Shown piece after piece: positions 40,138 to 48,917 of a stretch of DNA of 64,000 nt; position 1 is the first letter of the stretch, and each line of letters begins with the position of its first letter. Under the pieces are notes generated by a model. The model did no database searches. It was not told the origin of the DNA and worked only from the letters and a program-made list of their open reading frames with translations. Location: contig NZ_JZRB01000007.1 of assembly GCF_000964085.1 (NCBI RefSeq), positions 1 to 64,000 of the forward strand. Reading direction: 5' to 3'. This stretch comes from Luteibacter yeojuensis (GTDB taxonomy: Bacteria; Pseudomonadota; Gammaproteobacteria; Xanthomonadales; Rhodanobacteraceae). The position numbers were made by a program, and so were the translations under genes.

Positions 40138-41619
40138 TCACTTGCCTCCGGTCGCGGCGGTCATCACGGCTTCCTGGGTGGCGCCGTGGGCATCGAGCAG
40201 GGCCGTCGCATGGCCTTCGTGCATCACCAGGATGCGGTCGCTCATGGCGAGCACCTCCGGCAGTTCCGACGAGATCATGAGGATGGCCACGCCCTGCTCC
40301 GCGAGTTGGTTGATGATGTGGTAGATCTCGGCCTTGCCGCCGACGTCGACGCCGCGCGTGGGTTCATCGAGGATGAGCACGCGCGGCTTCAGGGCCAGCC
40401 ACTTGGCCAGCACCACCTTCTGCTGGTTGCCGCCCGAGAGCGCGCGCACATCGAGCTCCATGTCGCGCGTGCGGATCTTCAGCGCGTCGATGAGGCCGGC
40501 GGTCTGCTTTTTCTCGCCACCGCGATCGACAAGGCCCGCATGCGCGGGGACACGCGGCAGGCTGACGTTCTCGCGCAGGCTGAGGTCGAGCACCAGGCCC
40601 TGCGCCTTGCGGTCCTCGGTGACGAAGCCGAAGCCGGCGTGGATGGCCTCGGTGGGTGTCTTCGGCGTCACGGCCGTGCCATCGAGCGTGACCTTGCCTG
40701 ATTCGAGCTTGTCGAGGCCGAACAGCAGGCGCGCCATTTCGGTGCGGCCCGCACCGAGCAGGCCGGCCACGCCGAGCACTTCGCCCGCGTGCAGCTCGAA
40801 GCTGATGTCCTTCACCATGCCGCCGCTGATGTGCTCCACCTTCAGCCGCACCTCGCGGATGTTGGGCGTGCGCGTTGGGTAGCGCGCATCGAGCGTGCGG
40901 CCCACCATCATCTTCACCACCTCGTCGAAGGCAAGGCCGGGAACATCGCGCGTGCCGACGAACTTGCCGTCGCGCAGGATCGAGATGCGATCGCACAGCG
41001 CGAAGATCTCCTCCATGCGGTGCGACACATAGACGATGCCGGTGCCCTGCTCGCGCAGTTCGCGGATGAGCTTGAACAGCGTGGTGGTTTCGCTTTCGGT
41101 CAGCGCGGCGGTGGGCTCGTCCATGATCAGCACGCGCGCCTTCTGGCCAAGCGCGCGGGCGATCTCCACCATCTGCTGCTGGCCGACGCTGAGGCGTTCG
41201 ATGCGCGTGGACGGGTCGAGCCTGGACATGCCGACGCGGTCGAGCCATTCCTTCGCACGCGTTGCCATGGCCTTGCGGTCGAGCAGGCCGAAGTGGTGCA
41301 GTTCGCGGCCCAGGAAAAGGTTATCCGCGATGCTGAGCGCCGGGATGAGGTTCAGTTCCTGGTGGATGATGGCGATGCCGTGCTTCTCGGCATCGGCGGG
41401 CGACGTGATCGACACGGCCTGGCCATCCACCTCGATGCTGCCCGAATCAGGTGCATAGATGCCCGTCAGGATCTTCATCAGCGTGGACTTGCCGGCGCCG
41501 TTCTCGCCCATCAGGGCGTGGACTTCACCGGCGCGCAGTTCGAAGTCGACGCCTTCAAGCACCTGCACGGGCCCGAAGGCCTTGTGGATGCCGTGCATGC
41601 GGATGAGGGGCGCGGCCAT
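40138..41619 (-). CDS. rbsA: Ribose ABC transporter ATP-binding protein (two ABC domains)
   Basis: A 493-residue fused ATPase. The first half has Walker A GENGAGKST (residues 37-45), LSVGQQQMVEIARAL and VLIMDEPTAAL. The second half has a degenerate Walker A (GLLGAGRTE), LSGGNQQKVVLAKWL and VLILDEPTRGVDVG. Asymmetry between the two sites is normal for sugar importers. Its start overlaps the rbsD stop codon by one base, indicating translational coupling. Confidence 0.96.
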   Translation of the reverse strand: MAAPLIRMHGIHKAFGPVQVLEGVDFELRAGEVHALMGENGAGKSTLMKILTGIYAPDSGSIEVDGQAVSITSPADAEKHGIAIIHQELNLIPALSIADNLFLGRELHHFGLLDRKAMATRAKEWLDRVGMSRLDPSTRIERLSVGQQQMVEIARALGQKARVLIMDEPTAALTESETTTLFKLIRELREQGTGIVYVSHRMEEIFALCDRISILRDGKFVGTRDVPGLAFDEVVKMMVGRTLDARYPTRTPNIREVRLKVEHISGGMVKDISFELHAGEVLGVAGLLGAGRTEMARLLFGLDKLESGKVTLDGTAVTPKTPTEAIHAGFGFVTEDRKAQGLVLDLSLRENVSLPRVPAHAGLVDRGGEKKQTAGLIDALKIRTRDMELDVRALSGGNQQKVVLAKWLALKPRVLILDEPTRGVDVGGKAEIYHIINQLAEQGVAILMISSELPEVLAMSDRILVMHEGHATALLDAHGATQEAVMTAATGGK

Positions 41620-42017
41620 CAGAACGTGACGCCGGCATGCAGGATGATGTTGGCATAGGGCGAGGTTTCGCCCGTGCGCACTACCGCGACCGCGCGGGCC
41701 GTGGCGTTCTTGAAGTCGTCGTGGGTGAGTTCGCCGACCGGCACGCCTTCGTTTTCGAGGCGCCGCTTCAAGGCCACCATGGCGGCGTTGTGCGCATGGA
41801 TCTCGCTGGCCACCGTGGCGCTTTCCACCGCCAGCTCGCCGAACACGGCTTCGAACACCGTGGCGAACGGCGGCGTGCCGGGCAGCACGGCCAGGTCGAT
41901 GCAGGGCACGCCAGGCGGCACGGGCAGGCCGACGTCGCCGATCACCAGCGTGTCGGTGTGGCCCATCGCCGCGATGATGCGGTTGAGTTCGGCGTGCAGT
42001 AGGCCGCTACGTTTCAT
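41619..42017 (-). CDS. rbsD: D-ribose pyranase
   Basis: A 132-residue enzyme that converts beta-D-ribopyranose to the furanose form used by RbsK. Seen: MKRSGLLHAELNRIIAAMGHTDTLVIGDVGLPVP (catalytic His20), the central DLAVLPGTPPFATVFEAV, and the C-terminal ETSPYANIILHAGV. It overlaps the rbsK stop codon by four bases and the rbsA start by one. Confidence 0.95.
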   Translation of the reverse strand: MKRSGLLHAELNRIIAAMGHTDTLVIGDVGLPVPPGVPCIDLAVLPGTPPFATVFEAVFGELAVESATVASEIHAHNAAMVALKRRLENEGVPVGELTHDDFKNATARAVAVVRTGETSPYANIILHAGVTF

Positions 42018-42910
42018 GCGTGGCTCCCGAGGAAGGCCGCGACCTCGTCGGCGCGGGGCATGCCGCCCTGCGCACCGAGCCGCGACACGGCGATGGCGGC
42101 GGTGGCGCAGGCCTTGCGCACCGCCACCTCGAGGCCTTCGCCCAGGTACACCGCGAGCGCGGCATTGAAGGTATCGCCGGCACCGGTGCTATCCACCGCG
42201 TCGACCTTGAAGCCGGGCTGGTGGCGTGGCTCGTCATCCATGTCGCGGAACCACGCGCCGTCTTCGCCGCGGGTGAGCACCACCGGGCACGGCGCCTGGC
42301 GCATCAGCTCGCGGAAATCGGTATCGGCGGGCGCGCCGAGCACCATGGCAAGCTCGTGCTGGTTGGGCGTGATGAAGCGAACCCGTTGCAGCCATTCGCG
42401 TGGCAGCTTCTGCGCGGGCGCCGGGTTCAGGATGACGGGTACGCCCTCTTCCTGCGCGATGCGCAGCGTGGCGTCGACGGCGTCGAGGGGAATCTCCAGC
42501 TGCACCAGCAGCGCGTCGGCACCGCGGATGACCTCGCGCGCGGCATCCACCTGCGCCGGCGTGACGCGGCCGTTGGCCGCCGGGATGACGACGATGGCGT
42601 TCTCGCCCCCGGCCACCGTGATGCTGGCGGTGCCGCTGCCGATGCCATCCACCTTCGTGACGTGGCTGACATCGATGCCTTCGGCCTTGAGGCCGTCGTA
42701 CAGCGATTGCCCGAAAGCGTCGTCGCCGATGTTGCCCACCATGGCCACCTGCGCGCCGAGGCGCGCCGCGGCCACGGCCTGGTTGGCGCCCTTGCCGCCG
42801 GGGATGGTGAGGAAGCGGTCACCGGTGATGGTCTCGCCCGGGCCAGCGAAGCGCGGGGCCAGGGTGACGAGATCCATGTTGATGCTGCCGACGACAACGA
42901 TGCGCGTCAT
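42014..42910 (-). CDS. rbsK: Ribokinase
   Basis: A 298-residue PfkB-family kinase that makes ribose 5-phosphate. Seen: VVVGSINMDLV, the GGKGANQAVAAARLG glycine-rich lid, and the PfkB signature DSTGAGDTFNAAL with the catalytic Asp. Chosen start: the ATG with GGGAG nine bases upstream; extending the frame upstream would add 15 residues without a ribosome site. It leads the operon, so ribose uptake and phosphorylation are made together. No RbsR repressor is in the window; a TATATT hexamer upstream on the minus strand may be its -10 box. Confidence 0.95.
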   Translation of the reverse strand: MTRIVVVGSINMDLVTLAPRFAGPGETITGDRFLTIPGGKGANQAVAAARLGAQVAMVGNIGDDAFGQSLYDGLKAEGIDVSHVTKVDGIGSGTASITVAGGENAIVVIPAANGRVTPAQVDAAREVIRGADALLVQLEIPLDAVDATLRIAQEEGVPVILNPAPAQKLPREWLQRVRFITPNQHELAMVLGAPADTDFRELMRQAPCPVVLTRGEDGAWFRDMDDEPRHQPGFKVDAVDSTGAGDTFNAALAVYLGEGLEVAVRKACATAAIAVSRLGAQGGMPRADEVAAFLGSHA

Positions 42911-43002
42911 GCCACGGGGCTCCCTTCGATGGTCTGGAGTGGGGATGGCGCGCAAATATACGCCTTGCTAGCGCGCGATGCTTTCATGCGCGTGCTGTTT
43001 GT

Positions 43003-43356
43003 TCAGCGTTCGAGGCCTTTCGCTTCGAGCTCGGCAAGGTAAGCGGGCCAGGCGGTGTCGTGAGCGCGCCCCAGGTCGTGCAACGTATCCCAGCCAAAGA
43101 TGCCGCTGGCATGGCCGTCGTCGAAGCGGATGAGGATGCCGTAATGGCCGGTGGGCTCAATGGCGTCGATGCCGACATGGCGCTTGCCCGCGACCAGCAC
43201 CTTCTGCCCCCTGCCGTGGCCTTGCACCTCGGCGCTGGGCGAATTCACCCGCAGGTATTCATAGGGAAGGCGGAACTGCTCACCGTTGTCGAAACTGACC
43301 TCGAGGACGCGCGAGGCCTGGTGCAAGGTGATGTCGAGGGGGCGCGGGCGGGTCAT
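43003..43356 (-). CDS. DUF971 (gamma-butyrobetaine hydroxylase N-terminal-like) protein
   Basis: A 117-residue DUF971 protein. Seen: DITLHQASRVLEVSFDNGEQFRLPYEYLRVNSPSAEVQGHG, then IDAIEPTGHYGILIRFDDGHASGIFGWDTLHDLG, the whole family pattern. In longer eukaryotic proteins the domain precedes a hydroxylase; as a stand-alone bacterial protein its role is unclear, though Fe-S-related functions have been proposed. It is encoded near hslVU in many proteobacteria. The start is the ATG preceded by AGGTAA; upstream codons run into a REP element. Confidence 0.88.
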   Translation of the reverse strand: MTRPRPLDITLHQASRVLEVSFDNGEQFRLPYEYLRVNSPSAEVQGHGRGQKVLVAGKRHVGIDAIEPTGHYGILIRFDDGHASGIFGWDTLHDLGRAHDTAWPAYLAELEAKGLER

Positions 43357-43376
43357 GATTACCTGGCAGCGTACGT

Positions 43377-43473
43377 GTAGGAGCCCACCCGTGGGCGACA
43401 TCTCTTCGCGACAAACCCACAAGCCACTGCTACATCATCGCGAAAAGCTGTCGCGCACGCGGTGCGCTCCTAC
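43377..43473. repeat. REP element pair between DUF971 and the following gene
   Basis: GTAGGAGCCCACCCGTGGGC on the left and GCGCACGCGGTGCGCTCCTAC on the right, with CTCTTCGCG/CGCGAAAAG inner arms separated by a longer, unpaired central part than in the other pairs, suggesting two neighbouring elements of slightly different sequence. Confidence 0.8.
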
Positions 43474-43497
43474 CTATGCCTGCGTGAAGTGTCCGGA

Positions 43498-44115
43498 TCA
43501 GGTGGCGTGGCCGAAGCCGCCGCCGGTACCTTGCTCGAGCGGCGGCGGATCGCCTGCCACGGCCAGCAGCGACATGGCGTAGGCATCTTCCATGCTGACG
43601 GTGGAGACTTCATCCCAGCTGAAGAACGACGGCTCGCGCAGCCATTCCGCGTCGGGGGTGATCTCCTGCATGTTGAAGCCGTCTTCTTCCACGCTGACCA
43701 GGCGGCCGATGTAGCAGACCTCGGCTTCGTCTTCGCTATCGACATGCACGCCGATGACCGGCGCATGCGCGGAGGCCGCCTTCACCACCTGCGTGATGTC
43801 GTCGAGCGGGAAATCCGCCGGCGGCGTGGGCGCGATGCCCTTGAGCGCGAGCGCCTTCACGAGGAAGCCGGCGTGCTTGTCGGGGGCCTCGAACTCGGAG
43901 ATGTCGCGGTGCCGCATGATGTACATGCCGTCGTAGCTGACACCGTCGCCGATGACCCACAGCAAAAAGAATTCACGGCCGACACCGCCCACGTAGCCGC
44001 AGAAGCTGCCGTGTTCGAGTTCGCCGCGCCAGATGCGAACGAGCTGGCCGTTGTCCTGTGCTTCGCGCAGGGACGCCCGCTGGCCGTTCGTTTTGAGTTG
44101 GATAACCTTGCCCAT
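43498..44115 (-). CDS. Conserved-looking protein of unknown function next to hslU
   Basis: A 205-residue acidic protein without a signal peptide or membrane helix. I do not recognise a family. Seen: a basic start (MGKVIQLKTNGQRASLREAQ), then alternating strand-like segments (GYVGGVGREFFLLWVIGDGVSYDGMYIMRHRDISEFEAP), a mid-part with HVDSEDEAEVCYIGRLVSVEEDGFNMQEITPDAEW and a Gly-rich tail. It resembles a beta-rich, possibly Sm-like or RNA-binding fold only superficially. The ATG is preferred over a TTG three codons upstream. It is about 54 bases downstream of hslU in the same direction. Confidence 0.7.
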   Translation of the reverse strand: MGKVIQLKTNGQRASLREAQDNGQLVRIWRGELEHGSFCGYVGGVGREFFLLWVIGDGVSYDGMYIMRHRDISEFEAPDKHAGFLVKALALKGIAPTPPADFPLDDITQVVKAASAHAPVIGVHVDSEDEAEVCYIGRLVSVEEDGFNMQEITPDAEWLREPSFFSWDEVSTVSMEDAYAMSLLAVAGDPPPLEQGTGGGFGHAT

Positions 44116-44169
44116 AGTGGTCAATAGTTTACCGGAGGGAGGCCCCTCCGGTGTTTAGAGGATGTAAGT

Positions 44170-45507
44170 TCACAGGATGTAGCGGCTGAGGTCTTCATCC
44201 TTGACCAGCGAACCAAGGTTTTTATCGACATATTCAGCGTCGATCACGTAGTTTTCGCCGGATTTATCGGCCGCCTCGAACGAGATCCGCTCCAGCAGGC
44301 GCTCCATCACCGTGTGCAGGCGGCGGGCGCCGATGTTCTCGGTGCGCTCGTTGACCTGGAAGGCCACGTCCGCGAGCCGGTCGATGCCCGTCTCAGTGAA
44401 GTTGAGCGCCACGCCCTCGGTATGCAGCAGCGCAACATACTGCTTGGTGAGGGCGTTGTTCGGCTCGCGCAGGATCCGCTTGAAATCGTCCACCGACAGG
44501 GCATTCAGCTCCACGCGGATCGGCAGGCGGCCCTGCAGCTCGGGGATGAGGTCCGACGGCTTGGCCAGCGAGAACGCGCCCGAGGCGATGAACAGGATGT
44601 GGTCGGTCTTGATCGAGCCGTACTTGGTCGACACGGTGGAGCCCTCGACCAGCGGCAGCAGGTCGCGCTGCACGCCTTCGCGGCTCACGCCCGCGCCGCC
44701 CCATTCGGAGCGCTGGGCCACCTTGTCGATCTCGTCGATGAAAACGATGCCATTCTGCTCGGCGCTATCGACCGCGCGGGCACGCAGCTCTTCGTCGTTG
44801 ATGAGCTTGCCGGCTTCTTCCTCGACCAGGAGCGGGCGCGCCTGGCGGATGGTCATCTTGCGCTTCTGCGACTTCTGGCCGCCCAGGTTCTGGAACATCT
44901 TGCCCAGCTGCTGGCTCATCTCCTCCATGCCCGGCGGGGTCATGATCTCGACACCCACGTTCATGGCGAAATCAAGTTCGATCTCGCGATCATCCAGCGC
45001 GCCCTCGCGCAGCTGCTTGCGCAGCTTCTGGCGGGTGTCGTTGTCGATGGCGGGCGGGCTGCTACCCGTGTCGTCCCAGCCGGTGGGCTGGCGGCGCGGC
45101 AGCAGGGCGTCGAGCAGGCGGTCCTCCGCGGCGTCTTCGGCCTGGCTCTTCACCCGGCTCTTGGCCTGCTCGCGGACAAGCTTGTACGACACATCGGCCA
45201 GGTCGCGGATGATGGATTCCACGTCCTTGCCCACGTAGCCCACCTCGGTGAACTTGGTGGCCTCCACCTTCACGAACGGTGCGTTGGCCAGCGTGGCCAG
45301 GCGGCGGGCGATCTCGGTCTTGCCGACGCCCGTGGGGCCGATCATGAGGATGTTCTTAGGCGTGACCTCGTCGCGCATGCCCGGCTCGAGCTGCATGCGG
45401 CGCCACCGGTTGCGCAGGGCGATGGCCACGGCGCGCTTGGCGTCCTGCTGGCCGACGATGAAACGGTCGAGTTCGTTGACGATCTCGCGGGGGGTCAGTT
45501 CGGACAT
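44170..45507 (-). CDS. hslU: ATP-dependent protease ATPase subunit HslU (ClpY)
   Basis: A 445-residue AAA+ unfoldase that feeds HslV. Seen: [37 protein letters not shown], Walker [16 protein letters not shown] (around residue 58), the substrate pore loop [14 protein letters not shown], Walker [13 protein letters not shown], and the C-terminal LSRYIL tail that inserts into HslV. It is three bases downstream of hslV. Confidence 0.97.
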   Translation of the reverse strand: MSELTPREIVNELDRFIVGQQDAKRAVAIALRNRWRRMQLEPGMRDEVTPKNILMIGPTGVGKTEIARRLATLANAPFVKVEATKFTEVGYVGKDVESIIRDLADVSYKLVREQAKSRVKSQAEDAAEDRLLDALLPRRQPTGWDDTGSSPPAIDNDTRQKLRKQLREGALDDREIELDFAMNVGVEIMTPPGMEEMSQQLGKMFQNLGGQKSQKRKMTIRQARPLLVEEEAGKLINDEELRARAVDSAEQNGIVFIDEIDKVAQRSEWGGAGVSREGVQRDLLPLVEGSTVSTKYGSIKTDHILFIASGAFSLAKPSDLIPELQGRLPIRVELNALSVDDFKRILREPNNALTKQYVALLHTEGVALNFTETGIDRLADVAFQVNERTENIGARRLHTVMERLLERISFEAADKSGENYVIDAEYVDKNLGSLVKDEDLSRYIL

Positions 45508-45510
45508 CGC

Positions 45511-46044
45511 TCAGAGCTCTTCGATCGAAACGTTGTGGTTGGTATAGATGCAGATATCGCCGGCGATCTTGAGCGCTTTTTCGGCGACCGTGCGTGCATC
45601 CAGCTCGGTGTTCTCCAGCAGGGCCAGCGCCGCGGACTGCGCGTAGGGGCCGCCGGAGCCGATGGCGATGAGGCCGTGCTCGGGTTCGAGCACGTCGCCA
45701 TTGCCGGAAATGATGAGCGAGGCGTCCTTGTCGGCCACGGCCAGCATGGCCTCGAGGCGGCCCAGGCGGCGGTCGGTGCGCCATTCCTTGGCCATCTCCA
45801 CCGCCGCGCGGGTGAGGTTGTAGCCGTGCTTCACCAGCTTCTCTTCGAACAGCTCGAACAGGGTGAACGCATCGGCCGTGGCGCCGGCGAACCCGGCGAG
45901 CACGTCGCCGCGGCCCAGGCGGCGCACCTTGCGGGCATTGGCCTTCATCACCGTGTTGCCAAGGGTGACCTGGCCGTCGCTGCCGATGACGACCTTGCCG
46001 TCGCGGCGGACGCAGACGATGGTCGTTGCGTGCATCGGATCCAT
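45511..46044 (-). CDS. hslV: ATP-dependent protease subunit HslV (ClpQ)
   Basis: A 177-residue threonine peptidase of the proteasome family. Seen: the catalytic Thr in [10 protein letters not shown]; unlike E. coli HslV, where Thr is residue 2, it is residue 7, implying cleavage after MDPMHA, a short propeptide as in Xanthomonas. Other family elements are [41 protein letters not shown], and the [15 protein letters not shown] segment. It is paired with hslU. Confidence 0.96.
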   Translation of the reverse strand: MDPMHATTIVCVRRDGKVVIGSDGQVTLGNTVMKANARKVRRLGRGDVLAGFAGATADAFTLFELFEEKLVKHGYNLTRAAVEMAKEWRTDRRLGRLEAMLAVADKDASLIISGNGDVLEPEHGLIAIGSGGPYAQSAALALLENTELDARTVAEKALKIAGDICIYTNHNVSIEEL

Positions 46045-46119
46045 TGGGGGGGCTTCGCTGCTGGAGGGGAACGGAAAAGGTGGGGGACGGCGGGGCGGGA
46101 AGCAAGAGAGCGGAGATTC

Positions 46120-47022
46120 TTAGCCCTTGCGCTTCGCCCGCGGGTGCGCCGCGTCATACACCTTCGCCAAATGCTGGAAATCCAGGTGCGTGTAAATCTG
46201 CGTGGTGGCGATATCCGCATGGCCCAGCAGCTCCTGCACCGAGCGTAGGTCGCCCGAGGATTCCAGCATGTGGCTCGCGAAGGTGTGACGGAGCATATGC
46301 GGGTGCACGCGCTTGGCGTGGCCGCTGGACAGCTTGGCCAGGCGGCTCTGGATGGTACGGGGGCTGATGGGGCCGCCCTCGCGGCCCTTGAACACCGCTT
46401 GCTCCGGGCTGGCGCCGCCGGCGGCTTTCAGCGCCGCCAGCGCGGTGACGGCGAAGCGGCCCACCGGCAGGATCCGGGTCTTGTTGCCCTTGCCGAGCAC
46501 CCGCACCAGGCCGTCGTCCAGGTCGAGGTCGCCCCAGCGCAGGCCGCACAGCTCGGCCAGGCGCAGGCCGCTGGAATAGAACAGCTCCATCATGGCGGTG
46601 TCGCGCGGGGCCAGCGTGCCGCCCAGGTTGGTCTCCACCAGGGCCTTGGCCTCGTCGGCATCCAGCACCTGGGGCAGCTTGCGGCGCACCTTGGGCCCGC
46701 GGACGGCGGCGGCCGGGTCGTGGCCCAGCTGGCCCTCGCGGCTGAGGTAGCGGAACAGGGTGCGGCACGCCGAGAGCAGGCGCTGCAGGCTGGCGGGCTG
46801 GAGGCCATCGGCCTTGCCCTTGCCGCTGCCGCGGTGTGCCCGGGCAACCATGCTGCGCAGGCGGTCAGGCGTGAGGTCGTCGAACGAGCCGATGCCCTCG
46901 GCGGCCATGAAGGCCAGCAGCTTTTCGAGGTCGCGCCGGTACGCGGCCAGCGTATGCGCCGAAGGCGCCCGCTCCGCGGCGAAGTGCCGGAGGAACGCCT
47001 CGACGCCGTCGCGGGGGGTCAC
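46120..47022 (-). CDS. xerC: Tyrosine recombinase XerC
   Basis: A 300-residue site-specific recombinase that with XerD resolves chromosome dimers at dif. Seen: an N-terminal SAM-like DNA-binding domain (FAAERAPSAHTLAAYRRDLEKLLAF), and the catalytic R (SSGLRLAELCGLRW), K (GKGNKTR), HxxR (HPHMLRHTFASH), H (LLGHADI) and nucleophilic Y (TTQIYTH). The start is GTG, overlapping the DUF484 stop codon by four bases. The dapF-DUF484-xerC order is the same as in E. coli. Confidence 0.95.
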   Translation of the reverse strand: MTPRDGVEAFLRHFAAERAPSAHTLAAYRRDLEKLLAFMAAEGIGSFDDLTPDRLRSMVARAHRGSGKGKADGLQPASLQRLLSACRTLFRYLSREGQLGHDPAAAVRGPKVRRKLPQVLDADEAKALVETNLGGTLAPRDTAMMELFYSSGLRLAELCGLRWGDLDLDDGLVRVLGKGNKTRILPVGRFAVTALAALKAAGGASPEQAVFKGREGGPISPRTIQSRLAKLSSGHAKRVHPHMLRHTFASHMLESSGDLRSVQELLGHADIATTQIYTHLDFQHLAKVYDAAHPRAKRKG

Positions 47023-47705
47023 GCGGCCTTCCGGGCCCGTTCGATCGCGGAGCCCACGGTGGTGCTGATCATGTCCAGGAACAGCGTGCCCATGCCCGGG
47101 TGGAAGCGGTTGCTGTCGCCGCTGCCGATGGCCAGCAGCGCATCGGGGCCGATGCGCATCAGCGCGGCCGAGCGCACGTCGGGCGCGGCGTCGCCGAACA
47201 GGCGGTGCAGCTTGTCGGGGGCCAGGCGCCCGGCGACCGGGTCGCCATGCGCGAGGAACGAGGCGAATTCCGGCAGGCCCGAGGCGCCGCGCGGCTCGCG
47301 CAGCAGCCAGGGCTCGTCGGGCAGGCCGGCCAGGTCGCCGAAGAACACCAGGCGCACGCGCTCGGATTTGAAATCGTCGGTGAGGCGGCGCACCACGCTG
47401 CGCACCGTTTCCTCGATGTCGGCCGCGCCCAGCAGGGCCAGCATGAGGCCGTGGACGCGCCGCATCAGCGTCTCGTTGTCGCCGGCGATGGACGAGAGTT
47501 CACGCAGGCGGGTTTCCAGCTCGGCGTTTTTCTCGCGCAGGGTGCGCAGCTGGTGCACGGCCAGCGAGGCGGCCGGGCCGTTGGCGCTGGGCAGCACCAG
47601 CTGGTTGGCCAGCTCGGGGTATTCGGTGAGGAACTCCGGGTGCCGGCGCAGGTACGACGCCACCGTGGTTGGCTTGATGTCGCCGTCGATCGCGGTGTCG
47701 GTCAT
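47019..47705 (-). CDS. DUF484 (GAF-like) protein
   Basis: A 228-residue cytoplasmic protein. Seen: the family start IKPTTVASYLRRHPEFLTEYPELANQLVLP, a central coiled coil (SLAVHQLRTLREKNAELETRLRELSSIAGDNETLMRRVHGLML), and a GAF-like C-terminal domain with ALMRIGPDALLAIGSGDSNRFHPGMGTLFLDMISTTV. The family is nearly always next to dapF and xerC; its function is not established. Confidence 0.93.
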   Translation of the reverse strand: MTDTAIDGDIKPTTVASYLRRHPEFLTEYPELANQLVLPSANGPAASLAVHQLRTLREKNAELETRLRELSSIAGDNETLMRRVHGLMLALLGAADIEETVRSVVRRLTDDFKSERVRLVFFGDLAGLPDEPWLLREPRGASGLPEFASFLAHGDPVAGRLAPDKLHRLFGDAAPDVRSAALMRIGPDALLAIGSGDSNRFHPGMGTLFLDMISTTVGSAIERARKAA

Positions 47706-47766
47706 GGCGCGGGTGTCCTTCGTGATGCTTTGCTGCCGCTGAGTGTGCCGCGTTCGCGTGCCCGCG

Positions 47767-48594
47767 TCACACTTCGCCTTCGAACACGAAGGCGGCGGGG
47801 CCGGTCATCCACAGCGTGTGGCCCGGGCCGTGCCACTCGATGGTAAGCGTGCCGCCGGGCAGTTCGACGGCCACGACGGGGGCGGCCAGGCCCAGTGCCT
47901 GGCTCACGGCGGCCGCGGCGCAGGCGCCCGTGCCACAGGCCTGGGTCCAGCCCGAACCGCGCTCGTGGACGCGCAGTTTCAGCCGGTCGGTGGCCACGCG
48001 CTGGACGAAGCCGATGTTGGCACCCTGGGGGAAAATGGGGTGCGCGGTGAGCAACGGGCCGAGGTGGTCGATGCGTGGGTCGGCCAGGTCATCGACGAAC
48101 ACCACGCCATGCGGGTTTCCCATGGACACGGCGCCGAAGCTCACTTCCTCGCCGCCCGCGTGCAACGTGTAGGTGGCGTGCGGCGCGTGGTCGAGCGGCA
48201 CGCGCGCCGGGTCGAAGTCAGGTTCGCCCATGTCGACGGTGACGTTGTGGTCGTCGAGCACCCGCACGGTGACCGGGCCGGAGGGGCTTTCGAGCCGCAC
48301 TGGCTCGTTGCGCTCGATGACGCCATCGCGGTAAAGCCACGCCGCCACGCAGCGCACGCCGTTGCCACACTGCGCCGCGGGCGAACCATCGGCGTTCCAC
48401 AGGCCGTAATAAAACGCGCACGATGCATCGCGCGAGGGTTCGATGCTGATGAGCTGGTCGAAGCCGATGCCCGTGTGCCGGTCGGCCAGGGCCCGGATGC
48501 GGGCGGCGTTAGGCACGCGCCCGGCATCCTCGCGCCAATCCACGATGACGAAATCGTTGCCGATCCCATGCATCTTGGTGAAGCGCGTGGCCAT
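47767..48594 (-). CDS. dapF: Diaminopimelate epimerase
   Basis: Converts LL-diaminopimelate to meso-diaminopimelate for lysine and peptidoglycan. The protein is 275 residues. Seen: FTKMHGIGNDFVIVD, the first catalytic cysteine C76 in QCGNGVRC, the second in QACGTGACAAAAV, and the GNPHGVVFV substrate loop. It is six bases downstream of lptM. Confidence 0.96.
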   Translation of the reverse strand: MATRFTKMHGIGNDFVIVDWREDAGRVPNAARIRALADRHTGIGFDQLISIEPSRDASCAFYYGLWNADGSPAAQCGNGVRCVAAWLYRDGVIERNEPVRLESPSGPVTVRVLDDHNVTVDMGEPDFDPARVPLDHAPHATYTLHAGGEEVSFGAVSMGNPHGVVFVDDLADPRIDHLGPLLTAHPIFPQGANIGFVQRVATDRLKLRVHERGSGWTQACGTGACAAAAVSQALGLAAPVVAVELPGGTLTIEWHGPGHTLWMTGPAAFVFEGEV

Positions 48595-48600
48595 GGCGGG

Positions 48601-48873
48601 TTACTGGTGGATGATGGGATTGAACGGGGTCATGGACGAGCTGGCCGGGGCCGGCGAATCCACGGTGGACGCGCGCGCCGGCTGCACCGCCGGGTTGGTG
48701 GCGTCCTGCAGCGACTGGCCCTGGTGGCCCTGCGGCGCCGGCGTGGGCGCGGGCTTGGCCGTGGTGCCGGGCGCGGGCGGCGGGGGCATGAACAGCGGGC
48801 CCTTCTGGCCGCAGCCCTGGAGGCTGGCGGCAGCGGCGCAGGCGATGGCGAGCGGCAGGATCAGTCGGCGCAT
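48601..48873 (-). CDS. lptM: LPS translocon maturation lipoprotein LptM (YifL)
   Basis: A 90-residue lipoprotein. Seen: a signal peptide with a lipobox (SLQGC) followed by the hallmark GCGQKGPLFMP, then a Pro/Ala-rich tail longer than in E. coli YifL. LptM helps the LptD/E translocon to fold and form correct disulfides. An in-frame start 16 codons upstream would precede the signal peptide; the chosen ATG has GGGAAGAAG seven bases before it. The position upstream of dapF is the same as in E. coli. Confidence 0.87.
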   Translation of the reverse strand: MRRLILPLAIACAAAASLQGCGQKGPLFMPPPPAPGTTAKPAPTPAPQGHQGQSLQDATNPAVQPARASTVDSPAPASSSMTPFNPIIHQ

Positions 48874-48917
48874 GGGCTTCTTCCCGGAAACGGAGGCCAG
48901 TATAGCCCTGCGTGCCG

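Noticed and set aside
44314-46248. 644-codon plus-strand frame antisense to hslU/hslV
   Set aside because: Shadow of two complete conserved genes; no recognisable domain.
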